DNA of 64,000 bases from Tipula vernalis. Lineage: Eukaryota > Arthropoda > Insecta > Diptera > Tipulidae. Where the stretch lies: assembly GCA_958295665.1 (NCBI GenBank), contig OY282558.1:339175106-339239105 (forward strand), in the 5' to 3' direction. Below, in pieces: positions 22,501 through 37,500 of this stretch (positions are counted from its first letter, which is position 1; each line of letters opens with the position of its first letter). The translations under genes were made by a program, and so were the position numbers. The notes beneath the pieces are model-generated. The model made no database searches. It saw only the letters and a list, made by a program, of their open reading frames with translations, and was not told the origin of the DNA.

Positions 22501-25500
22501 CCTACTATTATATATAATTTTGGAAAGTGTGTATGTACGTTTAAAAAGCTGACATCATCCTGTTTTGTCGTAGATTATTTACAAAAATAAAATACAACAA
22601 CAAAAAATAAGCGGAAAAGGAAATGAATTAATTGACGTATAGACGAAGATTTCTGTTAGGTATACGCTATTTTCTAAGCCGATAAACATACATACATGCG
22701 TGACACCTTGGTTTTGTAATTTTGTCTCACATAAATTATTTAACATTACGGTTAATGTTCGTGATATACATGCGGAATATTTAAGTAATTTCCATTGGGT
22801 TTAAAAGTTCAAACAACATTATTTTTCACTTTAGATTTTCAGGACAAAAATAAAAAATAAAGAGGTATTATTTTTTTTAGTATCAGCATTGTGATATCTA
22901 TATTTTGAAGTTTGTTACAAAAAAAAACCCTCAAATAATAAATTGGTCTCGAGTTACACCGCACAGAAAAATTAGTCTCTTAAGGATATAGTTGTATACA
23001 TAATAGTATATGTAATATAAGCATTATGTGATTTAGCGTTGGATCATACATAATCCAGATATTCGTTTGCCCCTTTAGCTTATTAATAAAAAATAATAAG
23101 TTTTTCCGTACAAAATGTTCTTATAACACATAACGTCAGAAAACCAACCCCCAAGCACGATTTGTTCTTACATTATATTCTCCTCGTATATTATTGTTTA
23201 TAAAAAATGTGTATGAAAGTAACACACAATATGAACATTTTATTAAACTCTTAAAACTTTTTACAATGGTTCGGTAAATGTATTAAATAAGTGAAAAACA
23301 AAAGTTTAAAATTCAAGACTGGTAATTTTTTCCCAGGGTTAAATAAACTGTATTATTTGTTCAGAGCATGTTGATTAAAAATATGTATACTAAATAAACA
23401 AATTATGCAAAACAAAGTTAAAGTGTTACACAATTTTGTTTGTATAAATTCATATAAGAACGTTTTAAGACCAAGAACATTGTTCTAATACCAGCGGGTC
23501 CTCAAAAAGGGGTCTTTTTGAGTATATGAATCGATTTTGTAAAATACGCAACAAATCGTGTTTACGCAACAAATCTTGTTGAAATGAAATTGACTACATC
23601 AAAGATTCTTCTTACTGCTGTTGAAACGTGAAAATAAAAGAAATTGTTTCATGAACCTCATTTCAAATAAATTTTGAAAGTAGGTGGAAACCTGGTGTTC
23701 AATTTAGTTAATAAGGATATTCCTCAAACAATGCCTGCTCATAGTCGTAAATCAATGTTTTAACAACTTCCTTTGGGAATTATTCAATCAAGAAATTATG
23801 TACACCACCGCTACAACAAAACCAGCAATAACATAAACTTACGCTGCTGAAACCGAGTACGTTTGCTCTTTCCAAAAACCGTGCCATCAAATAGATCAAA
23901 TTTTCTAGCCAAATCTTACAAATATTGGTAGAGCGGAGCAAAATGATAAAAAAAATGGTTTTTCTCCAATAAACACATCATCATTTTTGCGACTCAGCAG
24001 GTTTGCGTTTTTTTTCTTCAGTTCAAATCCAATTTTAATTCTTTTTTGCTTAATCATCATATTATATAATTTTTCACGTTTCACCAAAACTTTGGAAGCT
24101 AAATCTTTTTTTGTAAGGGCTACTTGTTAAAATATTACTTGTACCACATAGCTTACTTTTCTTCTTGTTGGAGTTGGTGAAATATCCGAGAAAGTAAAGG
24201 TTGTAATTTTGCCATTGGGCGACAAATTCCCCATCGGTTCGACTGATTCCTCAAATAAGACAATATCATTAGGACTAACGGCTGTAAGCTTATCTTCAAA
24301 TATAACTTCTAAATTACCTAAACAGAAATCAAGTCTTCTGTCTTGCATTGGTTCTAGTAGAGCGGCTCCAGCAACGTCCGTTGCACCAGCAAACGTTTCA
24401 CCCCGTATTATTGACTGGTAGGTCGTTCAAATCATATTCCTAGTCTTTGATAACATCGGGGTTAAACGGCCAAATTCCCGTAGCACTGAACCCATTTGCT
24501 ACAGCGCTGAGTGTGTCAGCTTTCTCAAACGCCAATCTACAGAGACCAGCTATGTTTTCGATCAATATTCTTCGCTCAGGATGATTTTTCATTCATAGAC
24601 TGCAAGCCTTATCGTAAGCTGTTTTGAATGGCTGAAAATAACTCACATCGAGTGGCTGTATTTTCTGAGTAGTATCGAGAACAAGATTATGCCAGTCTCA
24701 TATATAGTATATAAGTAATAGCATCTAAATTTATGTATGCATCATGTGTCCATCTAAAATAAGGAGCACTTTCCTTTTCAAAAAGGAACAACGAGCATTT
24801 TTAACAAAATGTTAAGGAACTACACGGATACACACTGTAGTATTTCAGCAGTAGCATTGTCCGTAAGTCCGTCATTTGAACAGCGGCATTAGCACAACAA
24901 ACTGCTGATACTGTTATGTCTCTTTCTCCACTTGTAACAGTAGAAACTGACCGTCTTCCCTTCAGGGCGAGTACTTTGGTAGGTTGCACGATTAAGTGAC
25001 AAGGATTACGGTTTTTGATACTAATTTCGGAATGACGTCGTGAAAAGACGTGGCCCAATCCATTCCGGCCATACTTAATTCCTTATTAAAGCTATTTGGT
25101 GTACTATTTTTCGTGCAAAATTATATAGAATATAGAATTAAGCTTTTTTTATATAGTCATCTCTTTAATACTCTGTCTCTCTCTATTTATTTATTTATTT
25201 ATTTACCATCAACGGGATAAAAATTCAATTCCAATTTTATTTTTCAATTTTACAATTTAGTTTTTATTAATTTTTTAAAATAACATTTAGAAATATTAAA
25301 TTCAAACACATCAAATTACAATTAAATTGTTGACAAACCGCCGGGACCGGAGCATTATGTGCATAATTAGATTCAAATGTCGGCAAATATATAAAATTCC
25401 TAATCCGAGTAGGTTTACAGGGCACATGAATATCAATCTTTGCAAGTAGTTTAGTGAAGTCAATCGAACTGTTAAGCAGATCAGCGATGAATGTTGAAGC

Positions 25501-28500
25501 AGCACATCTATGTCTTACAAGCAATGAATCCAAATCAGTAATTCTACAGCGGTCACCGTAGGATGGCAAATTCTTTTTATTCAGCCACATTGGAAGGTTC
25601 GGATCAAATGGCCAATTCAATTTATGAAGATAGTAAATAATAAATTGCTTCTATATTCGTTCTCTGTATTATAAAATCAGATCATGTTCTAATAAATAAT
25701 CAGTTTATACTCGAATCTTGAATTATTCACTAGTGTTTCATTTACATACATTATATTTGGCGACGAGGATAAAAAAAAACCAAAAAAAATTGTTATCTGG
25801 TACTACGGTACAATACAGTAATCGACAGTGGTAAATCAATAATTGCTAATGTGCGTAAAAAATAAAATAAAATTAAAAAAAGTGCATTCTAACGAGCGAC
25901 TAAGGTTAACAACCTATTAATTCACTATGATCCAAAGAACGATCTGTACCTCTCGTGCGATGCGAGCTCATTTGGAGTGGGTGCAGTTCTTAGTCAAGAA
26001 ATGGATGGAGACGACCGCCCTTTAATGTTTGCGTCTGCGAGCCTATCACCAGCCGAAAAGAACTATTCACAGCTTGACAAGGAGGCGTTAGCGATAATAT
26101 GGTGATCCACACATCTGTTCAGTCAATGCATTTTCGAAAGTTAACGTGATACCAATTGGTCCTGAGGATGTGGCCCGCGAGACGAAACAAGATATATTGC
26201 TAGCGAAAACGATATCAAATGTTAAAAAAGGTTGGCCTAGTTCAATGACTGACTTGAATATGAAACCATATTTCGTCCGCAAGAATGAGCTCACTCTCGA
26301 AAGTGGATACCTAGTGTGGGGAAACCGTATCGTTATACCATCGTCATTGCAAACGCATGTACTCCAGTTGCTGCACGAAGATCATCCGGGAGTTGTGAGG
26401 ATGAAAATGTTGGCGAGATCTGTTTGCTGGTGACCAAACATCGAAGAATCGATCGAAAATACCGTCAAAACTTACGGAGTTTGCCAAATATATCAAAATC
26501 TAAGTCCAGCTGATTTCAAAGATGCACGGTTTCCGAAGAGAGTGTGGTACCAAATTCATGCCGATTTTTTCCATTTTTGGAGAAGAACTTTGTTGCTGAT
26601 AATTGATTCGACATCAAAGTGGATCGAAGTAAATATAATGAATGGGACAACAACTGCATTATCGTTAAACTTCAGCTTATATTTTCAACAATTTGGTTTG
26701 GGCCACCATTCAATTCATCCGATTTCATCAATTTTTGTCAATGTAATGGCATATCACCATTGAAAAGTCCAGTATACGTACCTCAAGCTAACGGGTTGGC
26801 TGAGCGAGCCGTGCAGAGGATAAAGAAGAGTCTCTAAAAGTTATTAGGGAAGTGAGCGTTGTCCAACGTGCTATTCAGTTATCGTAACACCCCAAGTAAG
26901 ACAAATGCCGAAACACCATCAAGTTTGACCCGAGGACACGCTTAACGCAGTTAAGGCCGGCTTTTGGAGCAACGCCTGTAAAAGGTATACCCTATTCAAT
27001 TAATATTAATCCTTCTAAGCCATTCGCAGAAAACGAACATGTGTATATTCGTTTAAATGCAACATATAACTGGGAGCCCGGTGTCATCCTCAAAATTTTG
27101 GGTCCACGTCGATATGTAGTTAAGGCTGGAGATCAGATACGTATTCTTTACCAAACTCAGATTAGGTCTAGGGGATTCGAGGTTCATAAATCGGAGCAAC
27201 CGGTTCAAATATCTCCACCTGCAGATATTACTTCTCCTGTAAGGAAACCAATTGAGTTGAGCAGCCAGCTGACAACTTCTAAGGAGATGGAAGTTACCAA
27301 ACATCTTGAGATGCCACTAACTGAAACCAGTGTGTTACCGCCAAGCACATATCAAGAACAACCTGCGGATTCACCATTAAGGCGCTCGACGCGGAACTAA
27401 AAACTTTTTGTTTCACAATGTTTTCATAAACGGTGGTAAAATCTTATTCGGTACCGTCTTTAACCCTCAAAAAACTAGTACCTCTGTTCTTTCAGTTTTT
27501 CTGTGAAATGTTACTCTTCACCTAAACCTAGTAGTTTTAGTTTTAGCTTTAGTTTCGAGATTTTTTTTGTTTAGATGGTTCCCGCCTTTAATTAGTTTGT
27601 AACTCGTTTCATTGGCAAGATATTTTTGCGTTAATTCTGCTACTAACCAAATAGAATTTTTCAACTTGTACATTAGTTTGGTCTTTGATAGTTGTATTCC
27701 ACTTAAAAAATTACTCTTAAAGCGAAATCTCCGCCTTGATTGTCTCAGGAAATTTCGAATGCCATTAGTGTTAGAGTCAGTAAATTTCGCTTGCAGGATT
27801 AATTCGAATAGCTAAACGTAATTTTTCAAGGATAAGTTAGACCACTCCTTTCTGGTGTTCAACTTAGGCGTCGGTAGACGGAAGAATAGTACTAGTGGGG
27901 GTTTCAAACCCAATGGCATCAATAGCTACATTTGCTCTAGTTTGAACTCAAAAGTAGTAGTACCGTCGATTTGTTTTCCTCTAATTCGTTTTCAAGTATT
28001 TCTCTGGAGGATTTACAAATTGCTATTTCAAAGGTTAATTCGGGAGCCTAACTATGCAATTCGATGACAATTTACGACGGCTATCGTTTTGTATTAGGAA
28101 GTAGAGGAAGAAAAAGGAAAACAATAACTATCGTTTTCTTTTTCCTTCTTGCACTTTCTTATACAAAACGATAGCCGTCGAAAATAGTCGTCGAATTGCC
28201 TAGTTAGGTCCCAGAATTTGCTGAGCTAGCTAGACCACGTCATTTTAAAATTCGTTAAACGAGCTTTCCTGTTCGTCTCAAATTATTTGTTAAATATTTT
28301 CAATTGTATTCTCACGTCCTCTTCCTATAAAGACCAATGGAAGCTAAGTAAAATAGTCGCATCTAAATAACAATAGTTTAGTTAGTTTTGTTCAATCTGG
28401 GTTTAAAAAATTGCATAGCACTTCTTTTAATGCGTTATTAAATGCAGGGTTAAAAAAAATAGTCCTATCTATTCTTAATCCTCACACAATTTTGTTTTTG

Positions 28501-31500
28501 CTTCTTTTATATCTTCGTTCTTTTTACAAGTGAGTAAAGAGAGAAAAAAATTATAGTTTAGTCTTACTCTTTCAATTGGGAGTATTTCTTAACCCGTTTT
28601 GTAAAGACTTACTCGTCGAATATAAAAATAAACCTATTCTTAAATTCAATTCAAACATCAACCTTAACCATCAGATCGAGACCATATGAATATTTATATT
28701 TTTTAATTTTGTTTCATTCCTTCAACATCTTCATTTCTTCAATGAGAAAAAGGAGAGTGAGAATAGCAAACAAAAAATCAAAAAATTCGGTTAGGTGTAT
28801 TGAGATTAAAACTTGTTATTTGAACGAACATTAATCACAAGTAAAAAAATGAATAGAAACAGTTAATAGACGAATAAGTGTTTGAAATTTCAACAACTCA
28901 CTCCTTATGGAATGAATATATAGATTTATAAAGAGCGAGTTTTGCTTCGCTGATGTGATCATATTTTAATGCGTAATGAGTAATAGGGAAGACTTCTTTA
29001 ACTTTGTTAGACATAAGGCTTTTGATTCTGTAAATTACAGAGTTCAGTTTGGATTTTCGATTTCCCTACCAAATTGATTTTCAATTCTGGTCATTAAACA
29101 AATTCTTCTCTAATAGGACAGTTTCGCTCTGGAATTAAGTTCCTTTGCAAATTAAAAGATTAGGATTCGTAATATTATATATATAGTATATAAAGCAGTT
29201 TTTTCGAGTAGCGTGACTAAAGGCAATACATGTAGTTTTTTAATTTACTTTCATTAATATTACTATTGTTAATTTAAGTGTTGAATGAAGTGGATGTTGT
29301 TTGAAGAAATTTAAGATGTTCTTATGCGGTATGGAGTCAACCTTCATATCTTTTTTGCTCCGATTTCTTTGCTTTCATGTGTGCTTTTCTTTTTAATACT
29401 GTTTGTTATAAATAAAATACAATAAATAAAAACAAAGTTGAAGATGATAATTCAACAAGAAGTGTAGCAGAACTCAAACGTGACAAACATTTCATTGACG
29501 AAAACAATACTATTCATGGTGAGGGCCACTTATCCCATGAAGCTCTTTCCAATACAATCAAATATTCCATTCGTCTTCTATCCTAACATTTACATTTACT
29601 TAAGTTCTATATTTAGGCCCTGAAACGCTTATCGCAGCTATTCGCCAGTAATTCTGTTCTTTAAGTTGACGTCACCTTGAATAAAAGGTTGTTGCAATGG
29701 ACATAATAATGAGCTGTGTACGCCAACAAAAAGAAATCTGTTCGCAATCGCTTGTAATCTTCTAAAATTTTCTTTTATCACGTCAAAAAAGTTTGAATAA
29801 ATCTAAAATGTTTCAGTCAGTTAATGTCAGCCAAGGAATTTGACTGGAGGGATTTGTAGAAAAATGTCTGGGTAATGTGTTAGTATCAAATTCAAATCAA
29901 ATTTGTTCGTTCAAATAATGAAGGATTCAAAGTTTTCAGTCTTAATTTCAAATTCGGAAAGACGGGGCGGGGCTTCTTTATTTATAGCCCATCAAAATTT
30001 GACAAATTATGGAAGCACAGATTTTTATCTTGATCGATAAAATTAAAAATTGGAGTCCAGTAAAATCGTCCGACTCACTACCATCTAATGGTTCGTATTG
30101 TGCAGTAATTCCGTTTCGAAACTTTTAATCTACATAATGGAGTGATATTGAGAACTTTAATAAATAAATTAGCACCAGACCAAACAAATAAATGTAGCAA
30201 AGTCCTAAGAGGGCCTAAAAATCTTAATCTTTTTTTTGAGATTTTGCCCTTGAATAAGGTCCTTATCAACAACAAAACTGTTGATTATTTGGAAAATTTG
30301 CTTTTGTTCTTTCCACAAAAGACAATACGGTCTATACAAAATAATTATATTTATTTTTGATTAGCCACTGTATACTTTACGAAAGGAGGAGCAATTTCGT
30401 TTTAATTAAGGATAAAGTATGTATGTACACGAAGCATGTCTGCTCTAAGGCAACAAACTTAAAAAATTAACTGAAATACAAAGAATTTGGGTCAATTAGT
30501 ATAAATTTGTGAAAGATAGCAAAGAATGAAAAACATTCTCTCGAAGCTTAATGATAATAAATAATTTAGATACAAAAAAAATCGTATCCTAAAATTTTAT
30601 CTTTTTGAATTATTCGTCACCATTAATCTAGTTCATTGTTTTTCTACATGTTGATGCCTATGGGAGTACCACCTACTGTATATTATAAGAGCTTTGTTTA
30701 GAATTTGGAAATTTTAACTGAATATCGTGACCTAACAACATTTCCAAAGTAAATAATTTTTTACTATTTCCTCGTTGTTTGACGAATATGAATTTAACTT
30801 TAATTTACTATTATAAAAATATAATTTTCCACTTGGATTAACGTAATTTAAAAATATTTTATGGGTTTAATCATTTTTTAATGTAAGACTAAAAATTTAG
30901 GAAACATTTAAAATTGACTCTTTATGGTATAAAAATATCAAAGTGAAGTAACGAAATGTATTTTAAATATTGCTGTTGTAATGTCCGCCGTCTACCGAGC
31001 AAAGCTCATTCATATTTAAATTCAAATGAGGTTTTCTTTCTTCAAACAACAAGTAATATTTGCTAAAATAACAATTAGATATGTCTCATAAACATAAACG
31101 ATCAGTTTAATTTAAATTTTATGTAGATACCTACACATTAATGTATTCAATTTGATACAGTAATTTCACATTGTAATTAAATCGCTTTTGAAATTAATTT
31201 ATATGAGGAAAAACATAATTTATTTAAAGAGGAAATTTGTAATCAGTACAGACAATTATTTGTTAACAATGTCACTATTGTTCATTCAATCAAAAATTTA
31301 ATGTATACCTTATTCGGTGACAAACAATTTTGTCAATTATGTAAGTTTGCATTCGTACCATTTCATTTTATTGATCTGCTTTCTTATTAACCGTAAAGAA
31401 AAAGTTAGTTTTTCGTTTTTTATCTTATAAAGTTTGATTAAAAATTACCGCAGATAAATAAAATATAAAATAGTTGTTTCTTTAATTTTGTTGCAGTTGT

Positions 31501-34500
31501 AGGTGTTAAAACTAATGTTACGTTTATTGTTTTATTCCTCCGCTTATGTTATAACCACTCATACAATAAAATGTCATTTGCAAGAGATGGATTCAAATAT
31601 TTAATAAAAAATCTCGAATAACAAAACTCGTAGCATTTTTATTTTAAATCATAAAAAATATTAATTAAAAAACAGATATATATTTTCGCGTCTCGTTATC
31701 TAATGTTTCGGGACAGTGGCATTTTTATTATCAGGGATTGCAATACCGGGTTCAAATTTGGTCGCTGTTATTCCGAACCATACCGGCACTTCAAAGTGCT
31801 TCATTCATTTATTAATTAGAAATTCAACTTTGCAAAGGTGTGAAAAATTCATGTTAAATTTTGCATCATCAGTTAATTAGTGAAAGTGTATTGAATAAAT
31901 TTGACTTAGACAAAGCAATACACAATATGGATGATTTTGAGAGCCTAAAATATTTTTAGGCTTGAGCTTCTCACTTATGTAAATTATTCTTAAAATTAGA
32001 AGTCCAAACACACCAAATACATTACATCATTTACATTTTAAGTAAAACTATAAAAAGTGAAAAATTCATTTGCCCGTTAATTTAAGTTGTATAAGCAATG
32101 TCAAAAGCTTATATTAATTTATTTATTGCAAAAAAGATTACAATTGCTATTGGGTGTATAAGTTTTGAGAGATTTACAAAAGATGGCGTAACTAGTATTA
32201 AGTCGCATCGGACCATCTTATTACTATATTCAACAAAAAAAGCCGAAAAAATCAATTGATTTACAGAAAGACAATTTAAATTCTTAATAACTATATTCAT
32301 GTTAAAGCGTCATTTTTGCTCTAAAAATCAGTAACTGTCATTTCGCTGAAGTGTAAACAACATATTTTTTATGCTCAAACCACGTCAATCTTTGTACCAA
32401 CAAAACACAATTTGCAGGAAGCGTTGCTTTTTTGCTTTAATTTGAAGAAAAATGCAGCTGACGGACATCGATTGATGTGTGAAGTATATGGGGAACATGA
32501 TCCAGCAATAGAAACATGAGAGTACTGGTTCCGGCGTTTTAAAAGTGGCGATTTTGGCACCCGTGACAAAGAACGCGAAGGGAGGCCAGAAAAGTTTGAA
32601 GACGGTGAGTTTGAGGCGTTGTTGGATATGGCTTAAACTTTGGAAGTGACTCAATAAGCGATTCAAACCCGTCTCAAGGCCATGGGTATGGGGCAAAAAC
32701 AAGGAAATTGAGAAACCATCACTGGAGTACGTTATCAACCAGCAATGCAATTAAGCCTAACATTAAACCTCAAATGGCTACAATACGCCAAAAGACATGA
32801 CAAAGCGATCTTTCAGCACGACAACGCTTGGCCACATGTTGCAAAAGTCGTCAAGGAAACTTTGGAGGCGCTTCAGTGGGATGCCCTACCCCACTCGCCG
32901 TATTCACCAGACGTTGCTTCTTCCGATTACCACTTGTTCCCGTCGATGACTCATGACCTGGCCGAGCAGCACTTCACTGCATACGAAGAAGCCAAAAATT
33001 GGGTCGATTTTTGGATCGCCTTATAAGACGAGGAGTTTTTTCGATGCGGAATCTGTATGCTGCCTGAAAGATGGGAAAAAGTCGTAGTTAACGATGGACA
33101 ATACTTTGAATAAAATACGTTGTACCAATTTCTCTGAATAAAGTTTCGAAGTTTTAAAAAAAAACATTCAAAAAAAATTAATTAACTGCTCTGACAACGT
33201 CCGTTAATCCCGTTTCTAGTTTCTGAATGATTTATCATATAATAATTAAAATAATTGTACAAATAACTTTACAGTTTAACGTATACTTAAAGTCCGCTTT
33301 CTGCAATGATTTGTTGTCGAAATTCAATTTTGCAATCACTACAAATTATATGTAGTGATTGCAATATCGATTACTTATTGTCTTAATATTTAAATTTTTG
33401 TACCATTTTTGGTTTAATCCGTAATACTAGGTTAAATCCAATACAATTCACTCGCTAATTTTATTTGCAATTGATTGATTGATTGATTATGAGTGTCTGG
33501 CCAAGCATTATAGCAGGATCTCCCGGACTCCCGGGCACACACCGTACACCCGTATACATATAACAAAACCGAAGGACAGGATAGGATTATTAGTTGTGTT
33601 GTGTAAATTATTAGTACAATATATAATAAATATATGTAAATAAATATAAATACATATAATTAGTATAATATATAACAAGACAGCACAATCTAACTGCATT
33701 AGTAGATCATCATTTCTCTGGAATCCATGGCCGGATACTCAGGACTTCCGAAATCTAAAACAGAACTTAAAAATTATTAATGTTATAATTTCACCCCTGT
33801 CTGCTTTTCATTAATTTACCTGATAAAATATTTAAGAAAAATTTAAAATAACAACGCTTATTTCCTTATTCCTGGTATATCTAATCAATTAATTATTACC
33901 TACTGTAACAAGAATTAACATAAACCTTAAAACCATTTAAACATCAAATTCAACTTAAAACTAATCATCAACTTCATACCGATCCAGAAAAAGAAAATAC
34001 ATAATTATAGATTCAATTATTTTATAAAATTTATATAAAATGATTTAAATGATAATGTTACAGCACCATAACACCTAGACTTATCAATAATTCAATTAGG
34101 TACTATAAGAAGTATATCAAGAATCGACAAATAAAATTAATATAAAAATTAAAAACCAAATCTGAAAACCAAATTTAATTAATAAAACACCATAAAACCA
34201 AATTTTATTACTTAAATGAATAATTATTATAACATGATCTTCAGTATTCCCAAGCACAAATCGTACACCCATTTACACATACTAAAACCGATGGATAAGA
34301 TATGATTATTAGTTGGGACAGATTCAACCCGTTTGCAGTCTCCTAAGCGATTAATAGATAATAAATTTTTAGAACAATAAATGATAAACAGGTTATAGCA
34401 CAAGATAGCACATTTTAACTACATGACTAGATGCTCGTTCCTCTGGAATCCAATGCCAGAACTCAGGATTCTTTAAATCTAAATCAGGACATCAAAATTA

Positions 34501-37500
34501 TTATTATTATTAATGTTTTCATATTACTAATCTTGTTGACATAATTAATGATTGATTGATTATGAGTATATGGCCAAGCATTATAGCAGGATCTCCCGGA
34601 CTCTCACGAATAACCAAGTCCCTGTTGGTACAGAACCATTCCAGCAATAATTTTGAAACATTTTTTTTGTTATTTAATTTAATTTTTAATGTCAATTGAT
34701 AATAGTAAAATGGAAATTATTTTCGGTTTTTATTTTGATCATAATCTGCATTTCCTCCTTTATACAACTACTGTTCCAGTGACAAAGTAAGACGACAATA
34801 AAATGAGCGGAACAACTAGAAAAAAAAAACTTGTAACATTCAACCTTTGGTGGTTTAGTACGTTAAATATTTTGCATGTCGTCTACATGTAAATAAAATC
34901 TCAGTGTGAATCATCGACAACAAACTTTTTAACTAAATTGCCTTGGAGAAGGAAATTGCTTTGGTAAAATACATTTTTGTTGTTTTAAAATTAATGAGGC
35001 AACAGCAACAAATTTTATTTGTTTGGTACTAAACATCGGTTTTGTTTTTTACAATTGTATTGTAAATTTATCAAAGCAATATAGCAAAAGTTACAAATCC
35101 CTACACCAACACGATAATACCACTTGCATTTAATGTTGGCTTGTCACTTTCTTTCGCATCTTTTTCTTTTTTTCTAAAAACAAAAAAAAATTAAAATGTT
35201 TACTGCGTATCATAACAATATTCATGTACGTTATGGTATAAATGTGTCATTTTTATTTTTAACAGAAATATTAAAATTCACTAGAACTTAGCGTACATTC
35301 TGTTTAAATATATATAGATTCACTTTTGTACTATACTTGGGATGGTCCGTTACTTCATTGAATAAAAGTATGGCCTACTTCATGGGCCAGTGTGGACTAC
35401 TTTACAGGCCAAAATCTAATAAACAATCCAACAAAAATCTACAAAAACGTCTTATGGATTGAAAGATCTGACCCTGAGCAAATTTAAAAACAAACAAATA
35501 ATCTATAAAAACCGAAAAACCAGAAAAAATAAAAACTGTTTCTATATGAAACACACATCCACACCAAGTAACACGAAAATAATGAATTCACATCTCCCTA
35601 GTGTGTGTTATAAGGGGGGATATACACATCGTTTGGGATCGTCATCCCTTGGGATGATGCGTAACATGTCCCTTGTAGTTTAGTTGGGGGATGTTTATAA
35701 GTGCAATAAGTCCGACCACCCTTTTTGACATTTTTTAAAACCGGTAGTAAAATTTAAATTAACCGAGCCCCTTTTCATCGGTAAATGGTCAGAAGCTTTT
35801 TAAATCAGCTAAACTTTTCGGTCACACATATTTTTTTTTTTTTTTTCAATGATTACAATCGGAGCGAATCTATCTAAAGGACTGATATTCATCCTTTAAT
35901 CTGGCTGAAAAAAAAATCCGAAACCTTCTTCTCATTTAACACCGATGGCGCCTCGAATTAAATGAATATTCGTATGAAATAGAATATAAACCAGGATAGA
36001 AGCCTCAACACATTTAATTCCGCTAAAATAATTACAGCAGTACAACTGGTGATATACATATCTGACGATCTATAATAAAAAATCCCGATAGTTCTATTTT
36101 TGGTAGTTCGTTACATTTACCAGTTAATTCTAGCAATGCACCGACACGAAAATCTCTCCCATCCGAAGAAGACATAAATACAATTATAAACTACTAATAC
36201 CGTATTACTCCCTTTGGTGAACATCAGTGACATTCAAAAACAATAAAGCGGCTCAAGCAATATTACAAGTTTCCTAATATGAATAAGCGTATCAAGTCAT
36301 TCAAATATTTATTAACGATGCAAGACGATCTTACAAAATATTCAATGTTCAGTGGCTAAAGCTTTTTCCGAATACATTTTATGTAGCTTTGGTTCGCCTT
36401 ATTCTATAGTGACTCTGTGATCAAATTTCATGCCAGAAATGTTCAGTTAACTTTGCAAGATCCTTAAACTTAAAAAAATTAATACCACCGCTTACCATCC
36501 TGAGTTGAACGGTGCTTTAAAACGCTCGCATCTTACGCTAACCGAATATTTGCGAAATTTTATTAATGACGATCAGTTAGCTTGGTATGAAAACATCGGC
36601 GAAAAATTATTCGAGATTAAAGACCTAGGGGCTACTTTCGTTGAAAACATGTTCTTTACTAAGCACGTCGAGCAATGCGTCGCTAGATCTAATTCCATGC
36701 TTGGTTTTATAAGTGTTGGACTGGGGATATTTATGACCTTAATACAATTAAGATCCTGTATTACGTCAGGCCTCAACTTGAATACGTTGTCAACGTCTGT
36801 TGTTCTTTTTACGACGAACCTATCCAAAAAATCGAGTGTCCAAAAAAAGTTTATACGGTATATGGTATAACGTGGAAAGATGGATGGGATTACGAATAAG
36901 ACTTACCGTGATATGCTACTCGATGTAAAACCTATCAAGTGATAACATTACGAAAATATTTTTATGTTAATTTTAATTCTTTTTTTTAACTATAATTTAA
37001 TTTTAATTCTACCCTGTTCCATTGTATTGGATTATACATTCAAGTCAAATTTGTAGACTTTTCTCTTGTATAAATAAATGAATGAGTCTCCTTACGCTAT
37101 TTTCAATTTTAATTCAACTCTCCATATTTCGACTGGTTATCTGACTGAACAACTCGTCTAAATTCCAGGAACTTTTTTTTTTATTCCTTGTACTGAACCA
37201 ACGCTTCACTAAGTTTGCCGTGTAATTAGGATCGTTATACGTTGGAGATAAATGAAACTGGCATGTTTTCAAAGACGTTTAGGATCAATGACATTTCCAA
37301 GATATATCTGTACATGTGTTACATTCGCTTATTATCGCTGCATCAGGAAAATTCTTGAAAGCCATAATGATTATCTGGGTTCGAATTTTTTATTTTTCGG
37401 GCGTCTCACGTACACCTTGCCTTTCAACGCAAACAAACTAAATCAGAGGACTTTTTCTAGATCGCCAACGATCCGTGTAGGTACTGTTGCTAGATGTATC

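Noticed and set aside
30142..30360. 72-codon open frame as a host gene
   Set aside because: No recognisable domain and overlapping open frames on both strands, as expected by chance.
33331..33363. microRNA precursor
   Set aside because: Only 13 bp of stem, too short for a pre-miRNA; kept as a small inverted repeat.
35459..35683. 74-codon open frame as a host gene
   Set aside because: Lys/Asn-rich composition typical of AT-rich non-coding DNA, no motif, no promoter or splice context.
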